Shown: positions 10,901-22,079 of the stretch, one piece after another
Layout of the letters: each line of letters opens with the position of its first letter
Position numbering within the stretch: the stretch's first letter is position 1
Assembly: GCF_015706575.1 (NCBI RefSeq)
Contig: NW_024037069.1
Coordinates: forward strand, 38,213,315 to 38,277,314
Source: Patiria miniata
Taxonomy: Eukaryota; Echinodermata; Asteroidea; Valvatida; Asterinidae
DNA length: 64,000 nt
Direction of reading: 5' to 3'
Program-made: the position numbers and the translations under genes
The notes under the pieces: generated by a model
The model's input: only the letters and a program-made list of their open reading frames with translations
Told to the model about the DNA's origin: nothing
The model's database searches: none

Positions 10901-13900
10901 GTTCCTCAATGAGTGCCTTGTACATCTGGTCTGCTGTTCCCTCAAAAAACTTGCCGCAAGCCGCTATGAAGAGTGTGTCTCCTGCACAAAACCACATACG
11001 ATTAAACCGTGTAGATACTGAAGCCAATATCAAGGACATTTGGCGGACGTTTACTGTGACACCCAGCGATAATCTCTTTCTTGAGAGATGCTTGGCTTGA
11101 AAGTGAAGATAGGGCTGGTCCAATATACCCTGTGATCCTATTCCGCCAAAAAAGGTTACGATCGAAAGAAAAAACCTACTGAATGTGGTTTGTAAGTGTG
11201 TCCGCGGATATCAAGCCCAATATAAAGCAATAGTGGCTGGACCGAGCCTTTCTCAGAATCCTACAAAATCATACAAAACCCGATGATGGATTCAAAAGGA
11301 TCTCAGAGGGTAAGGGAAATATAACATTGTGCATTGTAATACAACTTCTGAGACATCAAAACCAATGTAAAGCAATAGTGGCTGGACTGAGCCTTTCTCA
11401 GAATCCTACAAAATCATACAAAACCCAATGATGGATTTAGAAGGATCTCGAAGGGTTAGGGAAAATAACTCACGTATTTACCTGTAAACACCGTTGGATC
11501 CGTGCCATCCGGTCCCGTGACGAAGTAGCATATGTGACCCGTTGTGTGACATGGTGTGAACATACAGCGGACGTTGAGCGAACCAATCTGGGATGGTCAA
11601 ATATAGAATATGATTGAGGTATCGTTGTTATCATCACTGCACTAGGTTTGGCTTTCAAAGATTTACAACAATTAATCAATTTCGCTTGGGATTATTCCAA
11701 ATCAAAAAGCAGAGTCATTGTTTACGAGTGGCAAAAAGGAGAAGTAGCTGGGTTCTACATTACTTCCTCAATCCTGCAAAATCTTTTAAAAAAAACACTG
11801 GTGGACTTTGAATATCCTAGCCTTGGTCAAGGCGCTTAATGTTATTCATCCCGGCCGTGGCGCGTAAACGATATCCTCGCTAGGGCCATGCATTATGCAG
11901 TGCATTAAAAATACAGAGCGAACTGCGACCTCAGTTGCGCACTGAACCGACAAATTATATCAACCGAGTGCGCATGTGCGTCGTGTCAACGCTTTTGCGC
12001 TTCGCCAAATTAAAAACGAACTTCTAAAGGAAATTACCAAAAAAAGTTTGTTAGACACATCTTTGGAAATGGCCTTCTTTTAGTGTTTTCTTCAAAATGA
12101 CAGCTTGCCAGAAAGAATAATTTCACAGGGAGTTTAGTCCCATTGCTATCTTTAAACCTGGTATGCTTTTCAACAATAATTTTGTCAGTTACTTTTCGGC
12201 CATGCATGGCTCTTAATCATATCGCATGCTCACACCAGTTCGCGTGGGTAAAATTGCCCTAAGTACGACTAATTTTATTCTGATAATTTAGGAAGCTTAC
12301 CGTCAACTTGTCGTCATGTTTGACCTTTTTATTGAGAGCTCCTATCCTGTCATCTCCGCCACACACTGTCAGTCCACTGACCAGCTTGACTAGTTCTTCA
12401 TTACCGCCAGCATGGTCGCTGAAAGGATACGCAGCAAAACAAATGGACTTTTAACAGATTGTTCACGTTTGTGTTTTATAGAGGCTTTAAAACAGTGTAA
12501 TAGTACTCATACTTGTGATTGAGCACATAATTTTTTGTATCCATATATGTACTCATACTCGTGAGAATGTACCAGTATTGTAGTCGGGTCACTTGAATCA
12601 AGGCCAACTCCGAAGCTCAAGTCAATTGGATGAGTCTGAGTCTCGAGTCACTTGGGTCAAATCCGAGTCCGAGTCACAGGTTATTTAGTTCAAGTCCGAG
12701 TCACGAGACATGAGTCATGAGTGCATGGACATGGACGCAAATACGTGTAAGCGATACTTAAAGCCAGAGTCCATCATTTGCAGCTATCCAAAAAGTAACT
12801 GGCGAAGCGCGCGCAAGCGTTGACACGACGAACATGCGCGTGCGGTTGCTATAATTCGTCGGATCAGTGCGCGACATGGCGTAGCTGCAATCGGTTCAGT
12901 GAGAACGTGTCTCGGATGCTGAATTAAGGCCAGATTCAAAACATGATTCAGCAACTTTTGATTTGAAATTGAGATCCTAGAATGCTCTTTTTCTCGAAAT
13001 ATACAGCTGAAGCTGAGCTGAAACTTCATCAGGTTAGTTGTTCAGTATCCTTCTTTAGATTTTGAGCACTTTTGTTGCTTCAAATGTACAAAATGCGGAA
13101 ATTACAAATGATGGACTATACCCAGTGATGCATTGTTGTGAGAAATAGGGAGGGGCGCATTTTTTATAACAAACATTATTATTTGCAACACCACCTGGAG
13201 AGTGGTGCAGTACAGTTTGTGTGTGACGTTGCTTTAACTTTACTGTTGGGAAAAAAAACATCGGAATCATGCCCTCTGAAATGTAATTTTTTGGTAATAA
13301 ATATGTGACTCGCGAGTCACAAGTCATTAGCGTCAAGTCTGAGCCCGCGCCTTTTGCTGAAGTTCCTTGAGTCAAGTCCGAGTCACAGAAGTTGTGGCTT
13401 GAGACAGACTCGGGTCCTACAGACCGTGTACAACACTAGAATGTACTCATACTCAAACTCACAACAACAAAAATTCTGTGTACTCATACTTTCTTCATAC
13501 TCATGGCCGAGTATCCACACTAATATAACTGTACACATGAACAAGTTCTCCCGCTGGTATTTCAGATATTTTTTTAGAGGTATGTACAGGGAAAGATTCT
13601 ATTTTCTAACACAACTTACAAGTGATGGTGAGTGGTCAGCACCGTCTTAAGTTTCACATTTTCCTCCTTTACTGCATCCACTACCTGTCATATTCGGGGA
13701 GAAAAAAAAAGAGACACAAAATTCGTCACATATTCACTTCAATTTAAGTGGAGAAATAACACTCTATAAGTACATGCACACATACATGTAAGGTGGTGTT
13801 TGTCTTACAGTCACTATGTGGACTTGTGAACAAAAGATGTCCACATAATGCAGGTTGTGTTGACGTTATGTGGGCTAAGCCGTGTCCACATAACGTTTCG

Positions 13901-16435
13901 CCCTCTCTGGAAAACAGGTTTAGAGGCATTTTGGGGTTAGGTTTATCCATGGCAAAATGAAGAGAAACACAACAGGGAATCATAGAAAAAAAAATTGGGT
14001 TGAAAGAGTTTTCACAGTTTAAGTAATGTTATTTTCTGTACCAAGTTTTCTTAACTACACGAAAACAAAGGAATGTCCACATAACGTATGTAAAACAAAC
14101 ATGTGCACACACACATGTGTGTTTTACTATACTCATGAGGACCTGATCCTTTCCTTCTTTTGTTCCCTTTTGTTTGTACTTTTTCCCTTTTCTCGACAGC
14201 TCCCATAATGTTTGTACACAAAATTCTCCCGAGGACTAGTGCCCTGGTCCTCGGGACCATTGAAATCGCACACACCCCATTGTCCCAAGTCATCAGTCTG
14301 AATGGATTTTAACCAACCCAAGCATACTGCTCAGAGTATGCAAATTTTCTACACATTGAACACATATCTGTTTTGTTTCATGCTTAGGAACCAGCTAATT
14401 CCTTGCTAACCTGTAATAATAAGCAATTCTTTTGCCCACATTCGGCACTTTCAAAACTGCTGGTTCCTACTTTAATGCAAATTATGTGAATGCAGAGCAA
14501 ATCTAGTCTGCCATCTCAAAATATTTGTGGCGAAATTATTCAACTTTTGCCAATTTGAAAATTCTGGACATGATGTCACAAAATTTCCTTCACATTTACT
14601 ACCGCACCGAAAATGGCCTTACTGGGACTCAACCAATCACAGACCACTCACTTTCTGCGGGTTGACCGGGTCAACAATCGCCGCTTCTTTCGTCTTCTCA
14701 TCAATGACGAGGTACATGTAATTGTCCTCCAACGCAGAGAGAATCTTGACCTTCATGGCTTGTTGCTGGATGTCGAGCGTGACGGAGTGGTTGGATCGGA
14801 TGGGGACCGTTGCCGTGGAAACCAAGGAGGGACTGGATGGTTCTCTGAGGCAGAACAGTTGACGACTCAGTGAATGTCCTGAAGCAGGAGGAAAAGTGGA
14901 ATACATGTAATGGTGAATGCGAATTAGGACGAATATGGGCCACAATCTTGTAAACCACAGACTGAGTGCACCCAAAGTCTCCTCATGGAAATTGTGTTCG
15001 TGTTCTCTTTATAACTTTAAGAAAAAAAATTCCTCCAAAGGCAAAGATCAATAATCTTCAGGACCAAAGTAATGATTTAAGTGTTTGAGAGGGAAAGAAA
15101 GAAATCCTGAGATTCTGGTAACACAACAACTAACACAACATAGGGGCGTTCCCTCTGCCACATATTGTGCTACTGTGTGCAGAGTACTAGGTGTGCGAAA
15201 AAGGATAAATTAAAGGACAGCCACAGGATGATGGACTGTAACCATAACCTTCCCAAATCCTCCAAAATCCACTTTGCAAAAATGGAGGATTTTGCAGGAT
15301 TGAGGCTATTATTATGGCAAAATTGTGTGGTTGATTTTGGAGGATGCACTGTGTTGTTTATGCTCAGCCGGGCATAAATGTAGGTCTCGATTAGGAAAGA
15401 GTTCCATACCTAGACATCACTTGACACCTGGGGCCAGTCTTATAGCGCTGCTTACCGCCAAGCAAATTTTTGTGCTAAACATAGCACAACATTTTGTTAA
15501 CCTTAAGCACTATTTCACGGCACAGTGCCACTGGTCGCACGCATGGAGGTTTCTATTGTTACGCTACTAAGTACTAAGTTAAGCAAATTTTTCCTCTGAA
15601 GTAAAGCTTGCCTTTTGCTGTGCTTACTGCTTTCCATGAAATACGCTCTGTTAGTAGAAAATCAAGTGCTTAGCAGCGCCGTGATTCTATCTAGCTGGAT
15701 TCTATCTAGTCAAAAGAGTAATTTTGGCAGCTTCTGGACATCGTTTTTTTTTCGTGGCACGCATATGATACATGCAGGGACTTGTAACTTGTCTAGCCTA
15801 AACAAAGCACTTCCCAGACTAGTTCCCAGTCCTCCGTTATTACAAAACTTCCCATAGTGGACAGAAAAAAGCAATAATAACAGGTTTAATTTGATTCAAA
15901 TTATCGTAGTTATACGAGTACAGAAGCATAGCACATTTTCTTTCCTCTTTATATGAATTGTTTCCCTTTTAACCGCTATACAATTCATTTAACATAATTA
16001 TGTCGTGCAATGTTTGTTAAGATTGGGCAAAATTCATAAATTGTGCACGTGATATTCCCACCCAATCTTAAGAATGAGCGCTCATTCTTAAGAACGCGTG
16101 CTCATTCTTAAGAATGGGCGCTCATTCTTAAGAATGCGCGCCCATTCTCGCGAATGTGCATGCCCATTCTCGAGAATGCGTGATTTTCAAGAATGGGCAC
16201 AACAGCACTACTGTACTTGCGCAGCTCAGGATACAGCGCAGCATATCCCAGCCAGACCGTGATGCTGATGAGTGATTCATCACTGGCCTAATTCATTTCA
16301 ACAAAACCTGAACAAAAATACTGTTATATAATCCTACATTTAATACGTACCTAAACTGTAGTAGTATTTGGAAGCAAACCGCTGAAAAAGGTATGAAAAC
16401 GGACGAAATTTGGACGCACCCCCCACGACAAGCAT
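7980..16435 (-). CDS. HAGH: Hydroxyacylglutathione hydrolase (glyoxalase II)
   Basis: Nine exons join in phase: 16351-16435, 14652-14878, 13620-13684, 12301-12418, 11482-11587, 10878-10981, 10093-10194, 8824-8903, 7980-8076, giving 327 aa (human about 308). The enzyme hydrolyses S-D-lactoylglutathione to D-lactate and glutathione, the second step of methylglyoxal detoxification. The metallo-beta-lactamase metal motif is TTHHHFDHAGGN (H123, H125, D127, H128), with further ligands H179 (TPCHTTGH), D202 (GDTLF) and H241 (YCGHEY). The fold continues to YNPFMRV and the C-terminal [11 protein letters not shown]. The first 69 residues form a basic, hydroxyl-rich leader beginning [17 protein letters not shown], consistent with mitochondrial import. 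Met70 ([16 protein letters not shown]) corresponds to the internal start of the cytosolic form in other animals. Exon 1 was chosen because its GTACGT donor gives phase 1, as exon 2 requires. Confidence 0.95.
8226..8700. mobile_element. Interleaved inverted repeats (MITE-like) in HAGH intron 8
   Basis: Four arms are ordered A-B-A'-B'. A is about 8226-8262 (TGTGATGCGATCAAGC), B about 8285-8412, A' about 8535-8570 and B' about 8572-8700, where primes mark reverse complements. A and A' bracket a 345-bp element with matching ends. B' repeats the element's interior just outside it. A simple foldback would read A-B-B'-A', so an insertion into a related copy or a rearrangement is likely. Confidence 0.6.
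9040..9135. repeat. G-rich then C-rich low-complexity tract
   Basis: Runs of G with short interruptions are followed by CCCCACC-rich sequence. The tract could form a G-quadruplex or a hairpin. It lies in HAGH intron 7. Confidence 0.5.
9612..9935 (+). repeat. tRNA-derived SINE, full length, plus orientation
   Basis: The tRNA-like head (GTGGTCCAATGGTTACAG) is followed by a conserved body and a tail with GCGCTATATAAGCACC and ATT repeats. An internal 36-bp unit beginning GTAGAGACCAGAATGC is tandemly duplicated at about 9758-9832. Minus-orientation relatives are at 34725, 46500, 48205 and 52622, and a tail only at 25633. Confidence 0.75.
10261..10680. repeat. Element with CCTAAC/GTTAGGG termini, copy 1
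   Basis: About 420 bp bounded by TAAAAACCTAACTGCCCC and GGGAGTTAGGGTTTTTA, which are near inverse repeats with telomere-like TTAGGG. The body is built of degenerate GGAGGATTTTGCAGGATT units and their inverses. A nearly identical copy lies at 51641-52070; relatives are at 56146 and 57291. Confidence 0.65.
11217..11468. repeat. Tandem duplication, period about 145 bp
   Basis: A block of about 105 bp starting near AAGCAATAGTGGCTGG and containing CCTACAAAATCATACAAA occurs twice, at about 11217-11322 and 11361-11468, in HAGH intron 5. Sequence divergence is low, so the duplication looks recent. Confidence 0.6.
11940..12200. repeat. Half copy of the TTAA-flanked CATCATTTG family
   Basis: The segment matches the interior of the element at 44754-45317, including GGAAATGGCC and CACAGGGAGTTTAGT stretches, but lacks recognisable ends. 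It lies in HAGH intron 4. Confidence 0.45.
12573..13438. mobile_element. hAT-like non-autonomous element with perfect 8-bp target duplication
   Basis: Ends are CAGTATTGTAGTC at left and GTACAACACTA at right, flanked by identical GAATGTAC at 12565-12572 and 13439-13446. The body is rich in degenerate GAGTC/CAAGTC units. A TTAA-type MITE (about 12758-13122) sits inside it. It lies in HAGH intron 3. Confidence 0.75.
12758..13122. mobile_element. TTAA-family MITE nested in the hAT-like element
   Basis: The ends carry AGTCCATCATTTGCAG and CAAATGATGGACTAT inverted, as in the copies at 50775-51281 and 44754-45317. The left side retains TTAA (12758-12761); the right flank does not. Confidence 0.6.
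13795..14080. repeat. Dispersed TGTCCACATAACGT motifs, both orientations
   Basis: At least four copies of TGTCCACATAA(C/T)G or its inverse lie within about 290 bp of HAGH intron 2, with direct and inverted members mixed. This suggests remains of a small inverted-repeat element. No coding frame is credible. Confidence 0.35.
15237..15400. repeat. Partial relative of the GGAGGATTTTGCAGGATT family
   Basis: The segment contains CCTCCAAAATCCAC, GGAGGATTTTGCAGGATT and a GCTCAGCCGGGCATAAAT stretch that match the interior of the element at 10261-10680. It lies in HAGH intron 1 and lacks both termini. Confidence 0.5.
15427..15700. repeat. Inverted repeat with TAGCGCTGCTTA ends
   Basis: The left side has GGGGCCAGTCTTATAGCG and GCTGCTTA; the right side has an inverse TTAGCAGCGCCGTGAT near 15673. 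The body repeats TAAGCAAATTT-like motifs. It is probably an old MITE in HAGH intron 1. Confidence 0.4.
16061..16198. repeat. 20-bp tandem repeat of palindromic CATTCTTAAGAATG units
   Basis: About seven tandem units, mostly exactly 20 bp (for example starts at 16061, 16081, 16101, 16121), each carrying the palindrome CATTCTTAAGAATG or a variant with CTCGAG or CTCGCG at its centre. It lies in HAGH intron 1, about 150 bp downstream of the exon 1 donor. Confidence 0.8.
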
Positions 16436-16712
16436 CGTTGGCGCTACATGCCATGCCAGTGCACAGTGCATGCAGTGCGCAGCGGTTCTGGTAGACTTGT
16501 CTCAAGTCTGACGTCTGTTGTGATAATATAAGCGTAACGCCACAAGCTAGAAATTATGAGCGCATCCACTGCATGCTGGGATGCAGCGTACTCTGCTCAG
16601 ATAGAAAATCAGGACCAGACTTGAGGTGAGACTTTCGTCCAGGGACCTTGCACTTCAGCATGATGCATTAGAATCACCAATCACACTCTCGGGAAAAAAT
16701 GGTCCAGTTAAC
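16436..16712 (-). promoter_or_regulatory. HAGH promoter and 5' UTR region, cut short by a retrotransposon
   Basis: This 277-bp stretch separates the HAGH start codon from the left end of the DIRS-like element. It must hold the HAGH 5' UTR and proximal promoter unless these lie beyond the insertion. No TATA box is obvious. The element is transcribed away from HAGH, so its own promoter points in the opposite direction. Confidence 0.4.
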
Positions 16713-19700
16713 ATGTAGTTTTGTTTGGCACAGAAAGACGGTGAACCAAAATTCCTCTGTTACGTAATCACGGTGAACGCGGTATTTAACCGTGCTCCCA
16801 GCCAACGCCCTTCACTTCAGGCTCATGCACAGATGCTGAACGCTGCTTAGACACCGTGCTGCTCTTACTTAGTCCTAAATTTACGAAGACACTATGTCGA
16901 CCGAAGAGGGGCGATCCTCTGATACAAGTTTAATTTTTCAGAAGTTCAAAGACTACTTTGACGGTAGATTTGACGCCATTTCGACACCGAAGCAGGAGTC
17001 CAGTTCAATCCGAGAGCTGAGAAATAAGCTGGAGGCGAAAGAACTTGAAAGGCCCGGCAATACCGAACAGTTCGAGTTCTGCGGTAAGCTTGAGATTGCT
17101 CTGGACAGAGCAAAGTTGGCCCTAGTGAACAACCCCGACCCGGACTCAGCTTTGGAAATTCTTCAAGAAGCAGAGGAGCTGGTAGCCGACCGGAAGAAAA
17201 AGATCCGTATAGCCGACGGAAGTAAGGCCGGGTGGGTGACTGTTGCCAAGCTCGATAAGAAAGGCTCTGGCAACCTGTCTGCAGAGCAGCAAAAGAGCGT
17301 CAAGATCGCCGAGGAAGAGGCTTTGAAGGACCTCGAGAGCCGCAAGCGCAAGAGACGAGATTCCCAATATCATGGGTCTGATACGCTACACACTGCTGAT
17401 CGTCGCCTTTTTCGAGGTACACACATTTTACTTTGTTTTTTCAACATGCATCATTGTGCATGTAAACCTGACATCCCATGCTGTCTGAATAAAATAGTAT
17501 TATCAAGAATTATCAAACAATTGCGTATCTTGCCTTGAATTGCTGTGTTGGCGTATTAAACTAAACTGTTTTTCATGCGTATGAGCGAAGCGAAGTAGCA
17601 TGAAAATGTAGTTTTGTTTGGCACAGAAAGACGGTGAACCAAAATTCCTCTGTTACGTAATCACGGTGAACGCGGTATTTAACCGTGCTCCCAGCCAACG
17701 CCCTTCACTTCAGGCTCATGCACAGATGCTGAACGCTGCTTAGACACCGTGCTGCTCTTACTTAGTCCTAAATTTTCCCGCCCTCCCCTCCCCCTTCGTC
17801 TAGTTTGTTTTCTGTCGGCGTATTTCTTCTTTTCCCCTTTCTTCCTCACAGGCTTGTCAAGCTATAACTGCTTTACCTGCGGGATGCCCGGACACTGGTC
17901 GAGGCAGTGTTCCTTCCAGTCTGGCCCCACCAATGCAGCTAATGACGGCTTCCACCAGCAAAGATCAAGGTTCAGATTCAACCCCTACTTCACCGGGAAC
18001 GTCAACAGGAATATTCCAGTCCAAGCCCCACAGTCATATCGGCCATTCCTGCCTTCAATCGCAGCCACAACAGCAGAGATGTCTAAAGAATCACGAGGCA
18101 CACCCTCCTCTTAATCTGAAACCTAGTGTCGACAAATTCACCGATATTATAAAGGTACCTTGTGAAGTTCAAAATTCTAACTTGGAGTCTGATAGCATTC
18201 AAGTAAAGGGTAGATTAAGAACACATAGTGAATTCTGGTCCCGTATAAGTGCTCCGAATATGATTATGTCTGTTATACAGGAAGGTTTCAGAATAGCGTT
18301 TTTAGTACATCCCCCTTCAATGTTTTTCCCTAACAATGTATCAGCCTTTCGATACTCTTCGTTTGTTACCGATTCTATTCTAGAACTGTTGGATTCCAAT
18401 AGAATCAAGGAGGTCAATTCTCCCTCTTACGTCACTAGCCCCCTTTCTGTGGTCTGTCAGGCCACTGGCAAACAACGACTTATCTTGGACTTGAGTCAAT
18501 TGAATTTCTATGTTAAGAAAGACCATTTCAAAATAGATGACTGGAAGATTGCAATTCAGTATTTTCAATCAAATGCCTTGTTGTTCTCATTTGACTTAAA
18601 ATCTGGCTATCACCACGTAGAAATTGATCCACAGTACCACAAGTTTTTGGGCTTTTCTTGGCCTATTGAGGGCGTACAAAGGTATTTTCAGTTTACTGTC
18701 TTACCATTTGGCCTGTCTTCGGCCCCTTGGATATTCACTAAAGTCCTCAAACCACTGGTCACTCATTGGCGCTCTTGTGGCATCCTAATCGCCCTGTACT
18801 TAGACGATGGGTTTGTGGTGGTACCCCAATCTAACCTTGGTCACGACGCACACGTAAAATTAGCCACTGAGGTTTCAGCTCATGTTAAATCAGATTTACT
18901 GAACGCAGGTTTCATTTACAACATCAGCAAAAGCATTTGGTGTCCTGTCACCTCCATAGTTTGGTTGGGCATGGCATGGGATTCGCGGTCGGGTACCCTC
19001 AAAGTTCTAGATCGTAGAATAAACAAGATTCTTGCTTCCATTCTTTCACTGCGTCAATCTCCCAGTTGTAGAGTTAGGGATCTCCATTCCTTCGTTGGAC
19101 AAATAATCTCCCTTTCGCCTGTTGTAGGCAATGTGACCAGGCTGATGACGCGAAACTGTCAGTCTCTGATTGCGCTACACGAAGACGAAAATACAAAAGT
19201 CTCTCCCAATGCGCAATGCCTGAAGGAAATACAATTTTGGCAAGAAAACTCTAGTCGCTTGAATAACAGAGATGTTTTTGTCTCCCCTAAGGTCAACAAG
19301 ATAATATGTTCAGATGCTAGTTCCGTGGGTTCGGGTGCTATCCTATGCAATGATAACCACGTGGCACACAAAAACTTGACCTTTGAAGATATGACACAGA
19401 GTTCGACTTGGCGGGAACTTGAAACCATTCTGTTTGCCCTTCACTCCTTTGTGCCGTTCATCTCAAATTCAAGAGCAAAACTGTTTACAGACAATCAGGC
19501 AGCTGCCAAGATTATCGAAGCAGGGAGTATGAAATGCCACCTCCAAGATTTGGCTTACAACATTTTTGATTTTTGTCTGAAGAATAGAATCCGACTAGAA
19601 GTTGACTGGATCCCTCGTTCCCTCAACGATCAAGCCGACTACATCAGCAAATTGATAGATGTAGATGACTGGGGCCTATCGGCAGAGTTCTTCGAAGCAA

Positions 19701-21697
19701 TCAATGCCAAGTGGGGTCCGTTCACAATAGACTGCTTTGCCACTTACTACAATGCAAAATTGCCTCGTTTCTTTTCCAGATTTTGGAACCCTGGTACACA
19801 AGCCGTTGATGCTTTTGCCCAAGATTGGTCGGCAGAGAATGCACTCTTAGTCCCACCTGTATCTTTGATTCCGTCTGTACTATCTCATTTGCAATCCTGT
19901 CATGGAACAGGGGTGCTTGTATTCCCATGGTGGCCCTCTAACCCTTTCTGGCCTTTGCTTTGGACAATATATAGACCCAATATTTTCGACATTTTCACTA
20001 TGCCCGGGCAAATGGCCCTAGTTTACGGACGAAATACCAATTCCCTGCTAGGTTCCTCAGAGTTCAAAAGCATGATGGCTGCAGTCAAGATAGATTTTTC
20101 TTAAGGCTTTGAAGCTAATCTATTTTCTATATATTTTCTCTCACACTGTTTTGTATATATATTTTTTGTACAGATCATTCTGGAGCAACCATTTTGGGCA
20201 GACTCTCCGCCCGTAGTCTCAGGATCCAAGGAGCAGTTGTTGCATGAAGCTATCGCAGCAAAATCGGTTGGGTCTTGCCATTCTTACTTTTATAAGTGCC
20301 GCCAATTCATTAAATGGTTGGTTCAATGCAAAATCCCCATGTCTTTCCCTGTAAGCGAGGGGATTGTGGCAGCTTATTTATCCCATACCAATTCAACATC
20401 ACGATCTGATAGTGTAATGACGACAACTGCTTCTGCCATTAAATGGCTCCATTCATTAATGAACATCAAGAACAATCCTATAGATTCACCTATTGTTCAG
20501 CAACTCCTGATCAGTTTTAGGAAACGTCTACATCACCCTCCGGTTCAGAAAGATCCGTTGTCTCTAGTTCAACTCAACCAAATTGTGGATAAATTTGCCG
20601 GAGATGATTGCTCACTCATGCAACTCAGAACAGCCTGCTATGTGTCATTGAAGTTTGCCCTTTTGTTTAGGCACAATGAGATTGCTGAAATCAAAGCCAA
20701 TCACATTACTCCTCTACCAGACGCACAAGGTATTAAAATTGTTATTCCAAAGTCTAAAACCGACATTTTCAGAGAGGGCAATGTAGCATTTCTTCCCACC
20801 TCACAGAGTTTCTATTCCCCATATGTTATTCTGACAAGATTTATGAAACAGCTAGGGATCAGTATAGGTGACGATCAGTTCATTTTTACTCCTCTTACAT
20901 TCTGTTCTGCCTCCAATTCTTACAAGCGTACCCAAAACAAACCCCTTAGTTACACAAGATCAAGAGAGTTGTTTTTTGATGCACTTAAAGCAATCGGAGT
21001 TGAAGATGTGAAACGTTTTGGCCTTCATAGTTTGCGGTCAGGAGGGGCTACTCGCTTAGCTAACAACAAAATTCCAGAGGAGCTTATAATGCAACATGGC
21101 CGGTGGAAGACCACTACGGCAAAGAATCGATACATTAAGAGAGACTTAACCACACGTCTTCAAGTGTCAAAAGCTGTCTATAACTGAGTAAAAAAAAAAA
21201 AAAAAAAAAAATTATGCCAAGTGGCATGTAGGAATGTATAAGAAGTCTTAATATGTATAATGGACTTGAGCAAGAGTGAGAATAGATATGGCAGTTGACA
21301 TGTAATATGTATGACAAATAAAAAAAAAAAAAAAAAAAAAAAAAAAAGATTGTTTTCCGTTTTCTTTTAATATCAGTATGATGTTTCCAGGCAGAAAACC
21401 TGAAGGGCCGAGATGGCCAAGGTTGGGCAGTTGCCCAGTGCAGCCAATGTGGCTATGGATTAATATGTAAAAAGTGGTATGAAGCAACTTCTTGGTTACT
21501 GTTTTACTTAAATCTATTTTTGTTAACAAGTACTTGTTACGCATCATTGTGCATGTAAACCTGACATCCCATGCTGTCTGAATAAAATAGTATTATCAAG
21601 AATTATCAAACAATTGCGTATCTTGCCTTGAATTGCTGTGTTGGCGTATTAAACTAAACTGTTTTTCATGCGTATGAGCGAAGCGAAGTAGCATGAA
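16713..21697 (+). mobile_element. DIRS/Ngaro-like tyrosine-recombinase retrotransposon with split direct repeats
   Basis: About 5 kb. Parts in order: A1 repeat 16713-16882; gag-like frame 16894-17538; B1 repeat 17449-17605; A2 repeat 17606-17775, directly abutting B1; a zinc-knuckle region near 17865; a reverse transcriptase/RNase H frame 17933-20104 with YLDDG in the RT and a DIRS-type C-terminal domain; a tyrosine recombinase frame 20237-21187 with a FRHNEI arginine motif, HSLRSGG and HGRW; and the B2 repeat 21541-21697. A1 and A2 look identical over 170 bp, as do B1 and B2 over 157 bp, so the insertion is very recent and the copy looks whole. A carries a TATTTAA motif and B an AATAAA, consistent with promoter and poly(A) roles. 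No target duplication is seen, as expected for recombinase insertion. The inner B1-A2 junction lies between the gag-like and RT regions; a head-to-tail pair of part copies is the alternative reading. Confidence 0.88.
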
Positions 21698-22079
21698 ATT
21701 ATTCTTTTGATGGGACTTGGTTTTGCCGGAGTTAATCAAGTGTGATCGGCTGACTGATAAGGTTTACGCACAAAACCCCCGGCCAATGAGGTTTTGTATA
21801 GAAAGGTGGTCGAACCACTTTTTGCGAAAGTGTGCTACAGTAATGTGGTTCCGCCCCCATCATGGAGCCATAAACCATTACATGGCACCACTACACTATA
21901 GAAACAACTTGGACACAAAATGCTCCAGAGCACAGTGTCCGAAACGTTGAGTTTCCCCCGGTTCTTTGCAGAGATTTGTCAAATGATGCTACCGGTATAT
22001 CTTTTTAAGCGGTATCGCAAAATTGGACGGTACTCGCCTGTGTCCGTGTGTGGCACTCGCGAGCGGCGACGTGTTATTA
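21698..22079. other. Intergenic, possible retroelement 3' flank
   Basis: No host gene is visible. A GTCCGAAACGTTGAG string (about 21938) resembles sequence often found near 3' ends of non-LTR or Penelope-type elements, but nothing else confirms this. Confidence 0.25.

Noticed and set aside
16061-16198. CRISPR array
   Set aside because: Regular 20-bp units have no unique spacers and the genome is eukaryotic; it is a satellite.
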